In this document: positions 11,168 to 22,218 of the stretch, piece by piece
Position numbering within the stretch: the first letter of the stretch is position 1
Layout of the letters: every line of letters begins with the position of its first letter
Source: Muscardinus avellanarius
Lineage: Eukaryota; Chordata; Mammalia; Rodentia; Gliridae
Assembly (NCBI GenBank): GCA_963383645.1
Contig: OY726560.1
Coordinates: 67,327,323-67,391,322 of the forward strand
Length of the DNA stretch: 64,000 nucleotides
Direction: 5' to 3'
Translations under genes and position numbers: made by a program
The notes under the pieces: model-generated
Database searches by the model: none
What the model saw: the letters and a program-made list of their open reading frames with translations, nothing else
Told to the model about the DNA's origin: nothing

Positions 11168-12537
11168 TGCAGAGACCGCCCACTTCCTCTCGGCATCTGC
11201 GTGTGTGTGACAATTCCCCATGTAGTCATATTGGCGATTAGTCCCGAGAGAGGGCATTGTCTCTGGCCAAAAACTCCTCCACTTTTAGATATTCTTTCAT
11301 AACTGTTATTCTTTTAGTAATGATTCTTTAACTCTCCACACAAATTGCTCCGGTGGTGTAAGATCAGGACTGTGAGAGAAACTGAGTCCGTGGAAAATAA
11401 AATTTCTGGTAATTTGTCCAAACCTTTAAATGTCCTCGCTTTGTTCAAATGGTAATAAAACCTAGATGCAGTGGTAGCATTCCAGACAGGAATTACAAAT
11501 GCAGATTTCCCCTCAATCTCTGACCTTCAACCTAATCACTAACTAACCTAGAGGGGGAGTCGACCTGATGCCTCTATTTACCTCTCTTTGTGATCCTGCC
11601 CAGATACGGGAAGACAAACGTTGGGTGTAACATCAAAGCAACCCAGTTTATGAGCAACTAATACTGCCCAATACAATGGAGCTGAAGGCTAGGAAGATTC
11701 TTGACCTTTGCACCCAGTATGAGCCCTGGCCGAGATGGGAGAGGCGCCATGTGGCCAAGGAAAGGATATTGCAAAGGGTCTGAGACAGGAATATGGATTA
11801 TTTATAAGATGAATAGGTTTCTAATAAGCCTATCATTTGAGGAAAAGTGTTTCACAGCTAAGGAAGTATATCTGACAACTAAATCTAAAAACTACATGGT
11901 AATTTTTGGTGTTTGTCTGCCAAACTGTGTTGTGAGTTTGCTTAAGCTTTCAGATTTTAGAAGGTAAGGCGGCAACACCTGAAAAAACTCTATCATATCC
12001 ACCTGAATCACCACATCTCCCCATGCCTGCCATACGGACTGAGCCCAAAAGATGGAAAGTTCCAAAAAAGTAAGAAGATTCCCCAAGAGGCCTCCAAGCC
12101 TTGGGCATGCCTGTTTCTTCTGGGAGATTACCCTTTGGAACTGCCTGTCTGCAAGATCCGGGAGAAGATCCGGAGTTAATCTCTTGAAAGCCGAAAGCCC
12201 AGACCAGTTTTTTTTACCTTTGTTTACATGTTATTCACTATTGTTTTACAGTGATTGCATTCACCTCCTTTACTCTCATTATTAACTTTACTGGTGAAGG
12301 GTATAAATTTTTCGGGGTTCTTGTAATACAGTGTCATTAGCTCAAGAAGCTCTTGTCCATATCAGATTCTTTCCAGAAAGCGCTGCAAGTAGGAACTTAA
12401 AGAAATTTATTTCCTAGAAGGGAAAGAATCGCTGCAGATAAGAGGCTGCAGTACGTCACCCTATCCTACCCAACCTTTTCTGAGATTCTCGATCGCGAGT
12501 GGGATCACCCCAGTCCTGACTGAGCCGGTTTGCAGCA
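11168..12537. mobile_element. LTR-type insertion (1370 bp) in the 3' UTR of L1 copy A
   Basis: Begins TGCAGAGACC, ends TTTGCAGCA, and is flanked by the 6-bp direct repeat GATAAT (11162-11167 and 12538-12543). Copy B carries the uninterrupted target (aatgataatctcacag). TG...CA ends with a 6-bp duplication fit a class II (ERVK-like) LTR. A TATA-like gggtataaattt lies at about 12300, favouring plus-strand polarity. No gag, pol or env similarity is visible, so it is best read as a solo LTR or a very short non-autonomous element. Confidence 0.8.
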
Positions 12538-12679
12538 GATAATCTCAAATAACAGTTTCATTTGTCTGATACCAAGCTTTTGATAACTTAAAGATAACAT
12601 TTCAATATTTCTTTTTGCTTTCTTTCTTACCAGAGAATATTTTTTTCATTTTTTTTAGGTGAAACTATCAACTATCATG

Positions 12680-13400
12680 TATTTATATATTAATTTTTCA
12701 GAAAAAAAATCTATCCTAATATGGAATATGGACTCTAGATACCCAAAATGATCTCGAAAAAGAACAAAGCTAGAAGATGTATATTTTCTGATTTCAAACC
12801 ATATAAAGCTACAATAATTGAAACAGTGTAGTACTGTTCTAACGGCAGATATATAAAACATTGGAGTTAAATAAAAGCCTAGAGATAAATTCTTCCATAT
12901 ATTGTCAAGTTATTTTTGACAAGGTTTCCACAAATATTTGGTGGAGGAAATAATAATCTTTTAACTAAATATTGTTGAAAAATAATAATTACATAAAAAA
13001 GAATAAAATTGGACCCTTACCTAACACCATATACAAATATTAACTCAAAATAGATAAAAGATCTAAATATAAATCTTAAGACTATAAACTTTTAGAAGAA
13101 AATCTGGGTCATTAAACCTCATAACATTGAAATTGGCAGTGATTTCTTGGATATGATTTCAATGGCACAGGCAACAGAAGAGTATACAAACTCCCTAAAA
13201 AATAAAAAAAAAATGTATATCCAAAGACAATGTAAACAGAGTTAAAAGTTACTGATTGAATGGGATAAAATATTTCTAAATGCTATACCTGAAGGAATAT
13301 TAATATTCCAACTAGAAATCCTAAAAATTAACAGCAATAAAAGCAGACAATACAATTTAGAGATAGGTAAAAGACTAACATAAGTAATGAATCTCCACAG
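12680..13400 (+). mobile_element. Captured L1 ORF2 fragment, antisense to its host element
   Basis: Plus-strand sequence aligns by eye with L1 ORF2 between the RT end and the C-terminal region (aaaaagaacaaagctagaag; ttgtcaagttatttttgaca; cttacctaacaccatataca; gaatgggataaaatatttc). It has many stops and is much older looking than the flanking ORF1. About 130 non-L1 bases (12550-12680) precede it. Confidence 0.8.
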
Positions 13401-13410
13401 ATAACTAATC

Positions 13411-14325
13411 TTAGTTGTCTGTTGGATGGAAACTCTTGTTTCTCTGGTTCTGGTGTGTGTTACCTATTTCTTCTTTGTAGTTAATCTCTTTGAGTATTTT
13501 CTCTAGCGCTGGTTTTGAAGACATAAATTCCTTCAGTTTCTGTTTGTCATGGAAGCTTCTTATTTCTCCATCTAATTTGATAGAAAGTTTTGCTGGGTAG
13601 GGAATTTTTGGCTGGAAGTTGTTTTCTTTCAGAGTTTGGAATATGTTACTCCAAGCCCTTCTGGCTCTCATGACTTGGTTTGGGAAGTCTGGAGTGATTC
13701 TAATTGGTTTGCCTCTGAATGTCACTTGGCCCTTTGTTTTTGTTGCCTTTAAGATTCTCTGCTTGGCTTCCACATTGGTCATTTTGACAATTATGTGGCG
13801 TGGGGATCCTCTTCTCCGATCCTGTCTAAAGGGAGTTCTATAAGTTTCCTGGACCTGTGTATCAACCTCTTGCTCTATGTTTGGAAAATTTTCTGCTATT
13901 ACTTCCTTGAAGAGATTGTTGATCCCTTTGGTTTCACCTTTTCCCTCCTCTATTCCAATTATTCTTAGGTTAGCTCTCTTATAATGGACCCATATTTCTT
14001 CAATGTCAGATTCCTGCTGTCGAATATTTTTTTCTAATTTAGAAATGATGCGTTCATTTTTGGATTGATCATCTTCTAAGAGTGAGATTCTATTCTCTAT
14101 GTGGTCTAATCGGTTGTTTGTACTTTGAATTGAGGACTTTACTTCATTAATTGCATCCTTTATCTCTTTTTGGCTCTCTCTGAGTTCTTTTCAAAGCACC
14201 TCTATTATTTCTACAGTTATTTTCCTGATTTGATCTTCTAGAAATCTCTGATTTTCTGTTTTATCGGGTTCTGATGTTGTGGGGTTGTGGGCATTCATCG
14301 CTCCAGTGTTATTCCTCTTTCCCAT
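13411..14325 (-). pseudogene. L1 ORF1p-like gene of copy A, one in-frame stop
   Basis: ORF1p is the RNA-binding chaperone of L1 particles. The start ATG at 14325 (MGKRNN) is followed by a coiled-coil-like region rich in E/K/I/L, the RRM-like part (ANLRIIGIEE) and the C-terminal domain (KPIRITPDFPNQVMRARRAW), ending PTDN. Codon 45 is TGA (14193-14191), and from codon 46 to the end the frame is fully open, 304 residues in all without frameshift. The internal Met used in copy B (codon 76) is Ile here. A complete N-terminal region therefore cannot be made in one piece. Confidence 0.85.
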
Positions 14326-15119
14326 GATTTCGGAAGTTTGTGCCTTCTCTGGGTTCTTCCCTTGGGTCACTATGACTTCACTTAAGGTGCTCTGGATCTC
14401 GAGTCTGTAGTATCTCAGACCCTACTACTCCTTTACTGGGTTGTATCACAGAGTCTCAGACCCAGGGAGTCGATAGAGGCTGCTTTAGACTGTGGGGGGT
14501 GCCAGGTTGGACGTTCTCCTATGGTGTGATATCTCTGCCACCACCACTCCCCCACTGGGTCAAGTCCCTGGGAGTGCAGTACTGGGATTTCTCCTCTGTG
14601 GCCCGCAATTTGACTCACTGTTGTTGAGTACGCAGATGGAGCTGTCGTGGACTCGGTGAATTTGCTGCTGCTGCCGCCGGTAGCAATATGGCACCGCTGC
14701 CATGCCCTCGGCCATGAGGCTGGCGTATTTCTTTTCTGCTTTTAGCTCTGCTCTGAGTCCCTGCAGCGTGTGCTGAGCTCAGCCACTGGGAGCTTTAGAT
14801 GCTCCCTGCGCCGAAAAAATCCCACCCAGCTGTTCCGCAGCGGCTCACCTCGGCTCGCTGTAGCCATCTGGTGAAGTCGCTGCTACCGCCGGCAGTAAGG
14901 CGCTGCTGCTGCGTCCTTGGCCGTGAGGCCGGTGTATCTCCTCTGTGGCTCTGAGCTCCGTTCTGAGTCCCCTTCCTCTCTGGAGCCTGGTGATTTTTTG
15001 TTTCTCTGGTGATGGTTTTTTCTGGCTATGAAAGGCGCTGATTTTGTGGTAATGGAGATTGGTTGTTAGCGGGGCTCTTAAGCCCCACTTTTCTCTGTTG
15101 CCATCTTCCTGGAAGTCCC

Positions 15120-15245
15120 CCCTTTTTTAAAAAACAAACAAACAAACAAACAAACAATCATAATTTTTATGGTACTGGGAATGGAATCCCTCATGCATGC
15201 TAGGTAAGAACTGTACCCCTGAGTTGCAGCCTCAGCTTGAGAAGA
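15120..15245 (-). mobile_element. ID element with (CAAA)n
   Basis: An antisense ID-like unit (tggtactgggaatggaatcc to agttgcagcctcagc, about 15168-15238) next to an (ACAA)n run at 15133-15155. Confidence 0.65.
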
Positions 15246-15636
15246 CTGAGAATTTGAATTTGGGAACCTGATAGACATGTAATAAGAAGAGAATACTGTT
15301 AAAATGTAAACATGGCAGCTTTGTTTTTAGGGTTTTAATTGCTTTTGTCTCAGAAAGAAACCTTAGTCACTGAGAAACTCATTACAGAGTTGACCAAACA
15401 TACAAACATGTAGCCACAGACCTTAAAATGTAGCTCAGCACATGCAGATGCTGCTGTCTCCTGTGGGGAGGGCTTTCCAAGATGGGGTCAGCTAGCCTGG
15501 GCCCCCTGGCTGGGCTTGGTAGAGAATGGAACTTGCAGACCTTTGTGGCCAGGCTCCCTGCATGGACGTGGGGCTTGCTGGTGAGTCAGCTCACCATTTT
15601 AAATCATAATTATGGTTATGATTTAAAATGTCCCTC
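15246..15636. other. Unique stretch with a perfect hairpin
   Basis: No gene. It contains the 15-bp-arm inverted repeat listed separately. Confidence 0.5.
15595..15630. repeat. Perfect inverted repeat, 15-bp arms, 6-base loop
   Basis: Arms cattttaaatcataa (15595-15609) and ttatgatttaaaatg (15616-15630) around ttatgg. AT-rich, so extrusion as a hairpin is plausible. It lies just before a SINE. Confidence 0.95.
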
Positions 15637-16313
15637 ACAGAGCTGGGCATGGTGGCACACAGTACAGCTAGTACTTGGGAGGATGAGACCGGAGGGTCAT
15701 AGGTTCACAGCCAGCCTCAGCTACTTAGTGAGGCCCTTTACAACTTAGTGAGACCCTGTTTCAGAATAAAGAATAAAAAATCAGACTGGGGGCTATAGCT
15801 TGGAGGTAGAATGCCACTGGATTCAACTCCTAGTACTACAAAAAAAAAAAAAAAAAAAAGAAAGAAAAAAAAGAAAAAGAAAAAGAAAAAGAAAAAAAAT
15901 GTCCCGCAGAGCCAGGTACAGTGATGTGTGTCTGAAATCCTAGTATTTGGGAGCCTGAGACAGGAGAATTACAAACTTGAAGCCAGTCTCAGCAACTTAG
16001 TGTGACCTTGTTTCAAAATAAAGAATAAAAATAGAGCTGCGAGTGGTGGCATATGCTTGTAATCCCAGCATTTGGGAGGCTGAGACAGGAGGATTGAGGT
16101 TCACAGTCTCAGCTACTACTTAGTAAGGCCCTTTGCAACTCAGTGAGAATCTGTATCAAAATAAAGAATAAAAAATAGGGCTGAGAGTGTATGTAGCTCA
16201 GAGGTAGAATGCCCCTGGGTTCCATCCCCAGTACTGAAACAAACAAACAAAACATACAGAAATGGGAATGTAGCTCAGAGGTAGAATGCCCCTGGGTTCC
16301 ATCCCCAGTACTG

Positions 16314-16349
<36 letters not shown>

Positions 16350-16425
16350 ACAAACAGAAATGGGAATGTAGCTCAGAGGTAGGATGCCCCCTGGGCCCCA
16401 TTCCCATTCCCAATGCCAAAAAACA
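15637..16425 (+). mobile_element. SINE cluster ending in three tandem ID units
   Basis: A full copy 15637-15845 with an A-rich (AAAG)n tail to 15898; a left arm 15905-16032; a full copy 16036-16238; then two more ID arms at 16262-16315 and 16362-16410. The last two share the linker acagaaatgggaatgtagct, so they arose by local duplication rather than new insertion. A (TAAC)n run sits at 16313-16347. Confidence 0.8.
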
Positions 16426-16459
16426 AAACAAAACATCCTCAAGACTTCATGTGATAGAC

Positions 16460-16544
16460 AAGGTAGCTATGTTGGAGGGGGGCCTTAGTTGTTAGGGAGG
16501 GGTCTGTGGGGGTATGGCCAGAGACAGTGTTTTCTCTTCTGGCT

Positions 16545-16583
<39 letters not shown>

Positions 16584-16750
16584 GTCCCCTGCCCTTATGC
16601 CTCGAGGACCTTCAGGCCTCGTTCTTGCTTGGAAGCTGGTCTAACATGGGCTGAAATCTCCAGAACTGTGAGCAAATAAATATTTCTTTCTCTAGGTTGT
16701 GGTCGTCAGGTATTTTGGTCACAGTGGTGAGAATGCCGACTAAAACATCA
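16460..16750 (+). mobile_element. Probable old MaLR-type LTR relic
   Basis: The 3' part reads ccagaactgtgagcaaataa, then tctaggttgtggtcgtcagg and ends gccgactaaaacatc, a pattern I associate with ancient mammalian LTRs of the MaLR group. A (CTGT)n/(CT)n run at 16548-16583 interrupts it. Family assignment is from memory. Confidence 0.4.
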
Positions 16751-17100
16751 CCCAGAAAGAATTCCAAGGTGGCTCTTGGGAAGGCTTGGCTGGGCAGTTA
16801 GGAGCTGGCTGAGGATCTACTTATTCTCCATAGGGGACCTGGCGCAGAAGGCTATCCCCTGAGTTCAGGTGACAAAAATGCTGGGCTGTGTAGAGTGGGC
16901 AGTTTTGGCTCTGTAGAAAAAACTCCTCCTTTAAGGTCCTACAAGAGGCCCAGGAGGGAGTATGGTGGCTCAGACCTCGTCACCCAGCAGAGCTGTTCTT
17001 CTGGTGTCAGGGTGGCTACCCCAGCCCTTTCTTGTTCTACTCTGCTGCACGCTCACCGTGCTCTCAGTCCTACTAGCCTTCTTTTCTTCCCTCCAGCCAG
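16751..17100. other. Unique stretch
   Basis: A 91-codon ORF (16895-17170, +) runs into SINE sequence at its end and matches nothing known; no gene called. Confidence 0.5.
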
Positions 17101-17104
17101 TCGA

Positions 17105-17235
17105 GCTTTTTTATGGTATTGGGGATGGAATCCTCAGTACCTCAGGCTCTTGCATGTGCATGAGCTATAGCTTGGGCTCCTCTTAGACTTTTTCATGGTT
17201 GGTTCCCTTATCTCACTCGATGTTGCCTTTTTATT

Positions 17236-17266
<31 letters not shown>

Positions 17267-17800
17267 GTGGTACTGGGGATTAAACTCAGGGGCATTCTAC
17301 CTCTGAGCTACACCCCCAGCCCATTTTTTAATTCTTTATTTTGAAACAGGGTCTCACTGAGTTGCAGAGGGCCTCACTAAATAGTTGAGGCTGGCCGCGA
17401 ACCGCAATCCTCCTGTCTCAGCCTCCCAAATGCTGGGATTACAAGCTTGCGCCACCACGCCTGGCTCTTTATTTTTTATTTATATATATATTTTTTGTGG
17501 TTCTGGGGATTGAACCCAGGAGCATTCTGGTTCTGAGCTATGACTCCAGCTCTATCCTATTCTGAAACAGGATCTCACCAGGATCTCACTAGGTTGCTGA
17601 GACTTTGGCTAAGTTGCTGAGGCTGGCCTGGAACCTGTGGTCCTCCTGTCTTAGCCTCCCAAGTACTGGGATTACTGGTATGCAACACCATGCTTGACCA
17701 TATATGTTTTCTGCAGTGTTAGGGATTGAACCCAGGGCCTTGCACATGCTGGATAAGTGCTCTGCCACTGAGCTACATCCCCAGCCCTCCTTAGGTGTTT
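17105..17800 (-). mobile_element. ID fragment, two SINEs and an ID unit, all antisense
   Basis: ID piece 17110-17182; SINE 17265-17467 preceded by (ATTT)n at 17227-17265; SINE 17497-17698; and a well-preserved ID unit 17703-17790 (ttgaacccagggccttgcac ... gctacatccccagcc). Confidence 0.8.
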
Positions 17801-17804
17801 GTGT

Positions 17805-17932
17805 GTATACATATATATGTATACACATATACACATATATACACATACATACATATATGCATATATGTGTGCACACACATACAAATATATACACATGTAC
17901 ATACATACACACATATGTACACACATATATAA
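17805..17932. repeat. (TATG/CATA)n-type compound microsatellite
   Basis: About 125 bases of alternating AT/AC/GT with a tata/caca mosaic; self-complementary over short distances. Confidence 0.9.
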
Positions 17933-17939
17933 GTAAAAA

Positions 17940-18600
17940 ATATATTGATTCTGGGGATTGAACCCAGGGCATTCTACCTCTGAGTTGCACCTCTAGTCCT
18001 TTTTTAAATTTTGAAACAAGAGCTTGCTAAATTCCTGAGGCTGGCCTCCTGTTCAAGCCTCCCAAGTACTGGGGTTACAGGTGTGTATCACTATGCCTGG
18101 CTCTCAAGTTTGTATTTAGGCAGGCAAGCTGCCTGATGAGAGAATTGTCTCACTAATTTTATTTTATTTTATTTTATTTATTATTATTTTTGGGGGTGGT
18201 ACTGGGGTTCCTGGAAGCTCTTCTACCTCCAGGCTACACTCCCAGACTTAATTTTTATACTTTTTTATTTGGAAACAGAGTCTCTTAAGCCAGCGCGGCT
18301 GGCTTCGAACCTGTGCGATCCTCCTGTCTCCACCTCCCAAGCATGGGGATTACAAGCGTTTGCCACTACGCCCGGCCTTATTTTATTTTTTTTGTGGTGC
18401 TGGGCATAGAACTTAGGGGCAGTCTACTTCTGAACTATACTCCTACATTGATTTTATTTTTTATTTGTTCTTAATTCTTAGTTCTCTGTAAGTTGCTGAG
18501 GGTGTCCCTAAGTTGCTGAGGCCAGCTTTGAGTCTGTGATCCTCCTGTGTCAGCCTCCCAAGTACTGAGATCACAGGCCTGCTCCACCATGTCCAGCTTA
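17940..18600 (-). mobile_element. Three antisense SINEs, the middle one short-form
   Basis: Copies at 17943-18103, 18195-18377 (young short form: ggtactggggttcctggaag ... agccagcgcggctggcttcg) and 18388-18598. An (ATTTT)n run lies at 18158-18180. Confidence 0.85.
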
Positions 18601-18641
18601 GTTGTTAAATCCTTATTTGGGATAATTTCCTCATGCCCAGT

Positions 18642-18687
<46 letters not shown>

Positions 18688-19231
18688 CGTGTGATCCCAG
18701 CTTTACCATGATCTTCCCAATATAAATGGAAAGGAGGTGGGATGGAGTTAAGGGTGGGAACATCCTCGGGCTTCCACAAAGAGAGGAAGATCCATGTGGA
18801 AACCCAAGGTAGGCTGCTGTAAGACCAGGGTGGGGGCTGCGCGAGGGCCAGACCTGTGACCTCCGGTACGTGCTGGGGGCTCTGTTCAGTTGCCCCCATA
18901 CCTTGTCACACTTCTTGGTGCCCATAAGAAAAACCAATAATATATTAGGAAAGAAAGAGAAGGAGGAGGGGAAATAAAGTAGGAGTAAAATAGGCAGAGA
19001 TAAAGGAGTCAAAATTAAGAATCATCAAAGAAAATTTGAAAATACAACTAAGTCTTAAAAGTTTAAAACAAGTAAGAAAAAACAAGATATTTTGAAAATG
19101 AGAGGTGACATAAAAGATTTAAAATAAAACGTGAAAAACTAGTACTGAAATAAAAAGGTAAGTTTGAAAGTGAGAAGGATATAAGATATGCTAAAAATAA
19201 AACTAGAGAGCTGAGAAATGAAAATAGTGTT
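18600..19231. other. (GT)n repeat, then purine/A-rich unique sequence
   Basis: (GT)n at 18643-18692, followed by unique sequence that becomes strongly A-rich from 18930 to 19220. No gene seen. Confidence 0.5.
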
Positions 19232-19975
19232 TTTTTTTAAATTGCTGAGTAGAATTCCATTGTGTGTATTTCCCATAATTTTGTAATCCATTCATCTGTT
19301 GAGGGAGACCTAGGTTGGTTCCGTATTTGGGCTATTGTGAATTGTGCTGCTATGAACATGGGTATGCATACGTTACTGTAGTTCTCTGATTTCAACCCCT
19401 TTGGAAAGATACCAGGAGTGGTAAAGCCGGATCATATGGTGGATCCTTTCCCCGTATTCTAAGGAATCTCCACACTGATCTCCATAGCGGCTGAACTAGT
19501 TTGCACTCCCACCAACAGTGTAAGAGTTCCTCATTCCCCACATTCTCGACAACATTTATTGTTATTTGACTTCTTTAAAATGATGTCATTCATAAGAAGA
19601 TGGAAAGACCTGGAGACATTATTTTAAGTGAGATCAGCCAAGCACAGAAAGTGAAGGGACATATGTTTTCTCTAATATGCCTGAGCTAAGGAGTATTTGG
19701 GGTACCAGAGGGACTCCAGATAATGGAGGAGACCCTCAGGGGAGCCAGGGAGGAAGGGGAGGGGAAGAAGAAGGCTGAGATTCATTAATGGAAATGCTGC
19801 CTTCGACTATGTGTATACATGCGAACATATCATTGTCAGTCTGAACACTTGGCATCAGGAGGATGAAAAACGGGGAGGTGGGGCGTCAAGTGTTGTGTGC
19901 GTGTACGCCAGTGTCAACATGGTCTACCTTATGATGTGAGACTATAATGCACCAATAAATAAGAGTGGTTTTAAA
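19232..19975 (+). mobile_element. L1 3' end with 5' inversion (twin priming)
   Basis: The left part (19232-19590) is L1 ORF2 3' sequence in antisense (gctgagtagaattccattgt; accaacagtgtaagagttcc). The right part (19591-19975) continues the same element in sense (agaagatggaaagacctgg ... caccaataaataag). About 25 bases of the element are missing between the two at the inversion. This arrangement is the signature of twin-primed L1 insertion. Confidence 0.85.
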
Positions 19976-20079
19976 GTGTCAACAAAGAAACTTCAGAAAG
20001 TCCTCAACAGAGGAATAATAAGAATTTAGAGTAAAACAAATAAGACAAAATGGAAGCAAGCCTAAAAGGTGAAGAAATC

Positions 20080-20605
20080 TAGTCCGGCATAGTGTCGCAT
20101 GTCTTTAATCCCAGTGCTTGGAAGGCTGAGACAGCTGGAGGCTAGCCTCAGCAATTTAGGGAGACCCTGTTTCAAAAATTAAAAAAAGAAGAAAGGACTG
20201 GGAGTGTATCTCAGATGTAGAGCACCTCTGGGTTCGATTCCAGTCCCCTCTCCCCAAAAGAAGCATTCTTCATAGTGAAACCCATAAACTTGTATGATTA
20301 ATATGATTGAATGATCACAATCAAATAAATGAAATGGGAGGGGAAATCACCCTAAAAATCATTGTTGTAATCAAACTAATATGTTTTCTCTCTTATAAAA
20401 ACTTGTTAAGCCAGCTGTGTATGGTGGCACATGCTTGTAATCCTAGTACTTGGGAGGCGGAGACAGGAGGATCGCAGGTTCACAGCCAGCCCTTGCAATT
20501 TAGTGAGAACCTGTTTCAAAATAAAAAATAAAAAATAGGGCTGGGAGTATAGTCCGGAGGTAGAATGCCCTTGGGTTCAATTCCTAGTACCAAAAAAAAA
20601 AAAAA
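20080..20605 (+). mobile_element. Two sense SINEs
   Basis: 20083-20255 (shortened left arm) and 20408-20605 (full, A-tail 20592-20607), separated by unique sequence. Confidence 0.8.
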
Positions 20606-20639
20606 AATTCTGTAAGCCAGTGGAATATAGCACGTATAT

Positions 20640-21119
20640 ATATGGCACGAGGGATTGAACCCAGGGAAGTTCTACCTCTGAGCTATACATCAGCCCTGTT
20701 TAATTTACTTATTCATATTTTTATTATTATTTGTGGTACTGGGAATTGGGGATTGAACCCAGGGGCTTTCTACCTCCGAGCAAAACTCCCAGCCCTTATT
20801 ATTGAAACAGGGTCTTACTAGATTTCCGAGAGCCCCACTATGTTTCTGAGTTTGTCTTCTAATCTGTTATCCTTCTGTCTCAGCCTCCCAAGTACTAGGA
20901 TTACAAGCGTGCGCCACCATGCCCGGCTGATGGATTTTTTAAAATATTGAACCCAGGGACATTCTACCTCCAAGATACATCCCAGCCTTATTTTATTTTA
21001 TTTTGAAACAGGGTCTGGCTAGGTTGATGAGATTCTCACTGTTTGCTGAGGCTGTCATTGAACTTCAATCATCCTGTCTCTCAAATACTGGGATTATAGG
21101 CATGTGTCACTCGCCTGGC
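20640..21119 (-). mobile_element. Antisense SINE cluster
   Basis: ID-arm fragment 20645-20700, full copy 20733-20928, diverged copy 20945-21118. Confidence 0.8.
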
Positions 21120-21250
21120 AATTTGAATATTTCATTTTTTTCCCTTGACCTATTTAGAGGCCAGAATTTCCAGGACAATGTTGAATAGAAATAATGAGAG
21201 TAAGCATTCTTACCTTGTTCCTTATCTTAGGGGAAAGCATCGAGAACTCC
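21120..21250 (-). mobile_element. L1 ORF2 fragment
   Basis: The minus strand reads gctttcccctaagataagga, then ttcaacattgtcctggaaat and ttctggcc, matching the L1 RT region before the YxDD motif area. Short and truncated at both ends. Confidence 0.7.
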
Positions 21251-21379
21251 CCTATTGAGTATAGCTAGCCGCAGATTCTTTGGTATAATGGTTGGACCTT
21301 TGAAGCCTGGTACCGGGGAAGCCAAATTTGTCCCAGGAGCTCGTTCAGCAAATATTCCTAATCAGGAAGAAAAACAACT

Positions 21380-21900
21380 TTTTTTTTTTTTTTTTTTGCA
21401 ATATATCTTCTATTTGTTCACAAGATGTAACACTGCCTCAGCTGACAATGAGAAAATACCTAAAGGTCCTGGCTTCATTTTTGTAAGTTGGGCGATGAAG
21501 GGTGAATTTGCAGCCAAGAAGCAAGGGCGTCGTAACGGGCATGCTGTCTTTCAGAGATTACTCTTGCTCATGATCTGATATCCAGTATCTTGCAAACTGT
21601 TGTTTTATGTTATTTTATCCAATGTTTGGTTGTTTCAGGAGGGAGAGCAGACATAGTCCTTGCTGTTTCGGCTTGGCCAGCAGCAGAAGTGCTTCCTTTA
21701 CCACATTTTCGAGCAGTAACTTGAGCAGGCCATCTGTTTCCTTCTAGATCCCTGACGGGTGCACTTGTATTTGCTCTACACTGGTGGTTCTGTTGAATGG
21801 TTTGCATAGATTCCGGCTAAACATGTTTTTGGTGAGCCCTGCTTCCTAGACCATGCATCGGGTGAGGGGTTCACTAGTAGTCATGTACCTGCCGTACTTG
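21380..21900 (-). pseudogene. Possible processed retrocopy of an unidentified transcript
   Basis: A run of about 18 T at 21380-21398 (poly-A on the minus strand) is followed to the right by non-repetitive sequence. The minus strand holds a 65-codon frame (21807-21610) ending in TAA and then a 3'-UTR-like stretch up to the A-run. This layout fits a processed mRNA copy. I cannot name the source, and no target duplication was found. Confidence 0.3.
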
Positions 21901-22201
21901 GTCAAGGTGAGGATTGCCAGATCTTAATGCTGCAAAGGACCTTCCCTCTCATGGTTATCCAGGAACACGTAGGGTGATGTTGTCACACCTCGGAACTGTC
22001 CTGTCACACAAACATCTTCACCTGATGTTGTTCACCTGATGTTTTCCTGTTCATCAGCGTGCAGCATGGTCTGAGCCCATGTCTCTATTAGGGTTTGGAA
22101 AAAAGTGAATTTTCAATTGAGTCACAAGAGCTAGGTTTATATTTGTCATTCTTCTTTAAAGGAGAGCTTTTCATCATTAATTGGAGGTGAAATGTTTCTT
22201 T
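21900..22201. other. Unrecognised sequence
   Basis: Includes an internal near-duplication (cttcacctgatgttg / ttcacctgatgttttc, 22017-22046). No gene or known repeat assigned. Confidence 0.4.
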
Positions 22202-22218
22202 AAAAGGAGCTGGATGTG

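Larger units (their letters stand above)
10974..15118 (-). mobile_element. Chimeric L1-derived retrotransposon, copy A
   Basis: Read on the minus strand: 5' end at 15118 (GGACTTCC then aagatggc), 5' UTR to about 14326, ORF1 (14325-13411), about 850 bases of captured sequence (13400-12550) containing an L1 ORF2 fragment in the opposite orientation, then an L1-type G-rich 3' UTR and A-tail ending at 10974. A 1370-bp LTR interrupts the 3' UTR. Copy B (28560-31534) has the same order and junctions. I find no clear target duplication around this copy. Sense ORF2 is absent, so it is non-autonomous. Confidence 0.85.

Noticed and set aside
17703..17790. tRNA-like sequence with a B-box-like block
   Set aside because: It is an ID element (tRNA-Ala-derived SINE) with a SINE context and no intact cloverleaf; no true tRNA gene was found in the window.
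17589..17990. Frames of 84-133 codons across the TATG/CATA microsatellite
   Set aside because: They encode only Tyr/Met/Cys/His/Val repeats from the microsatellite and adjoining SINE sequence.
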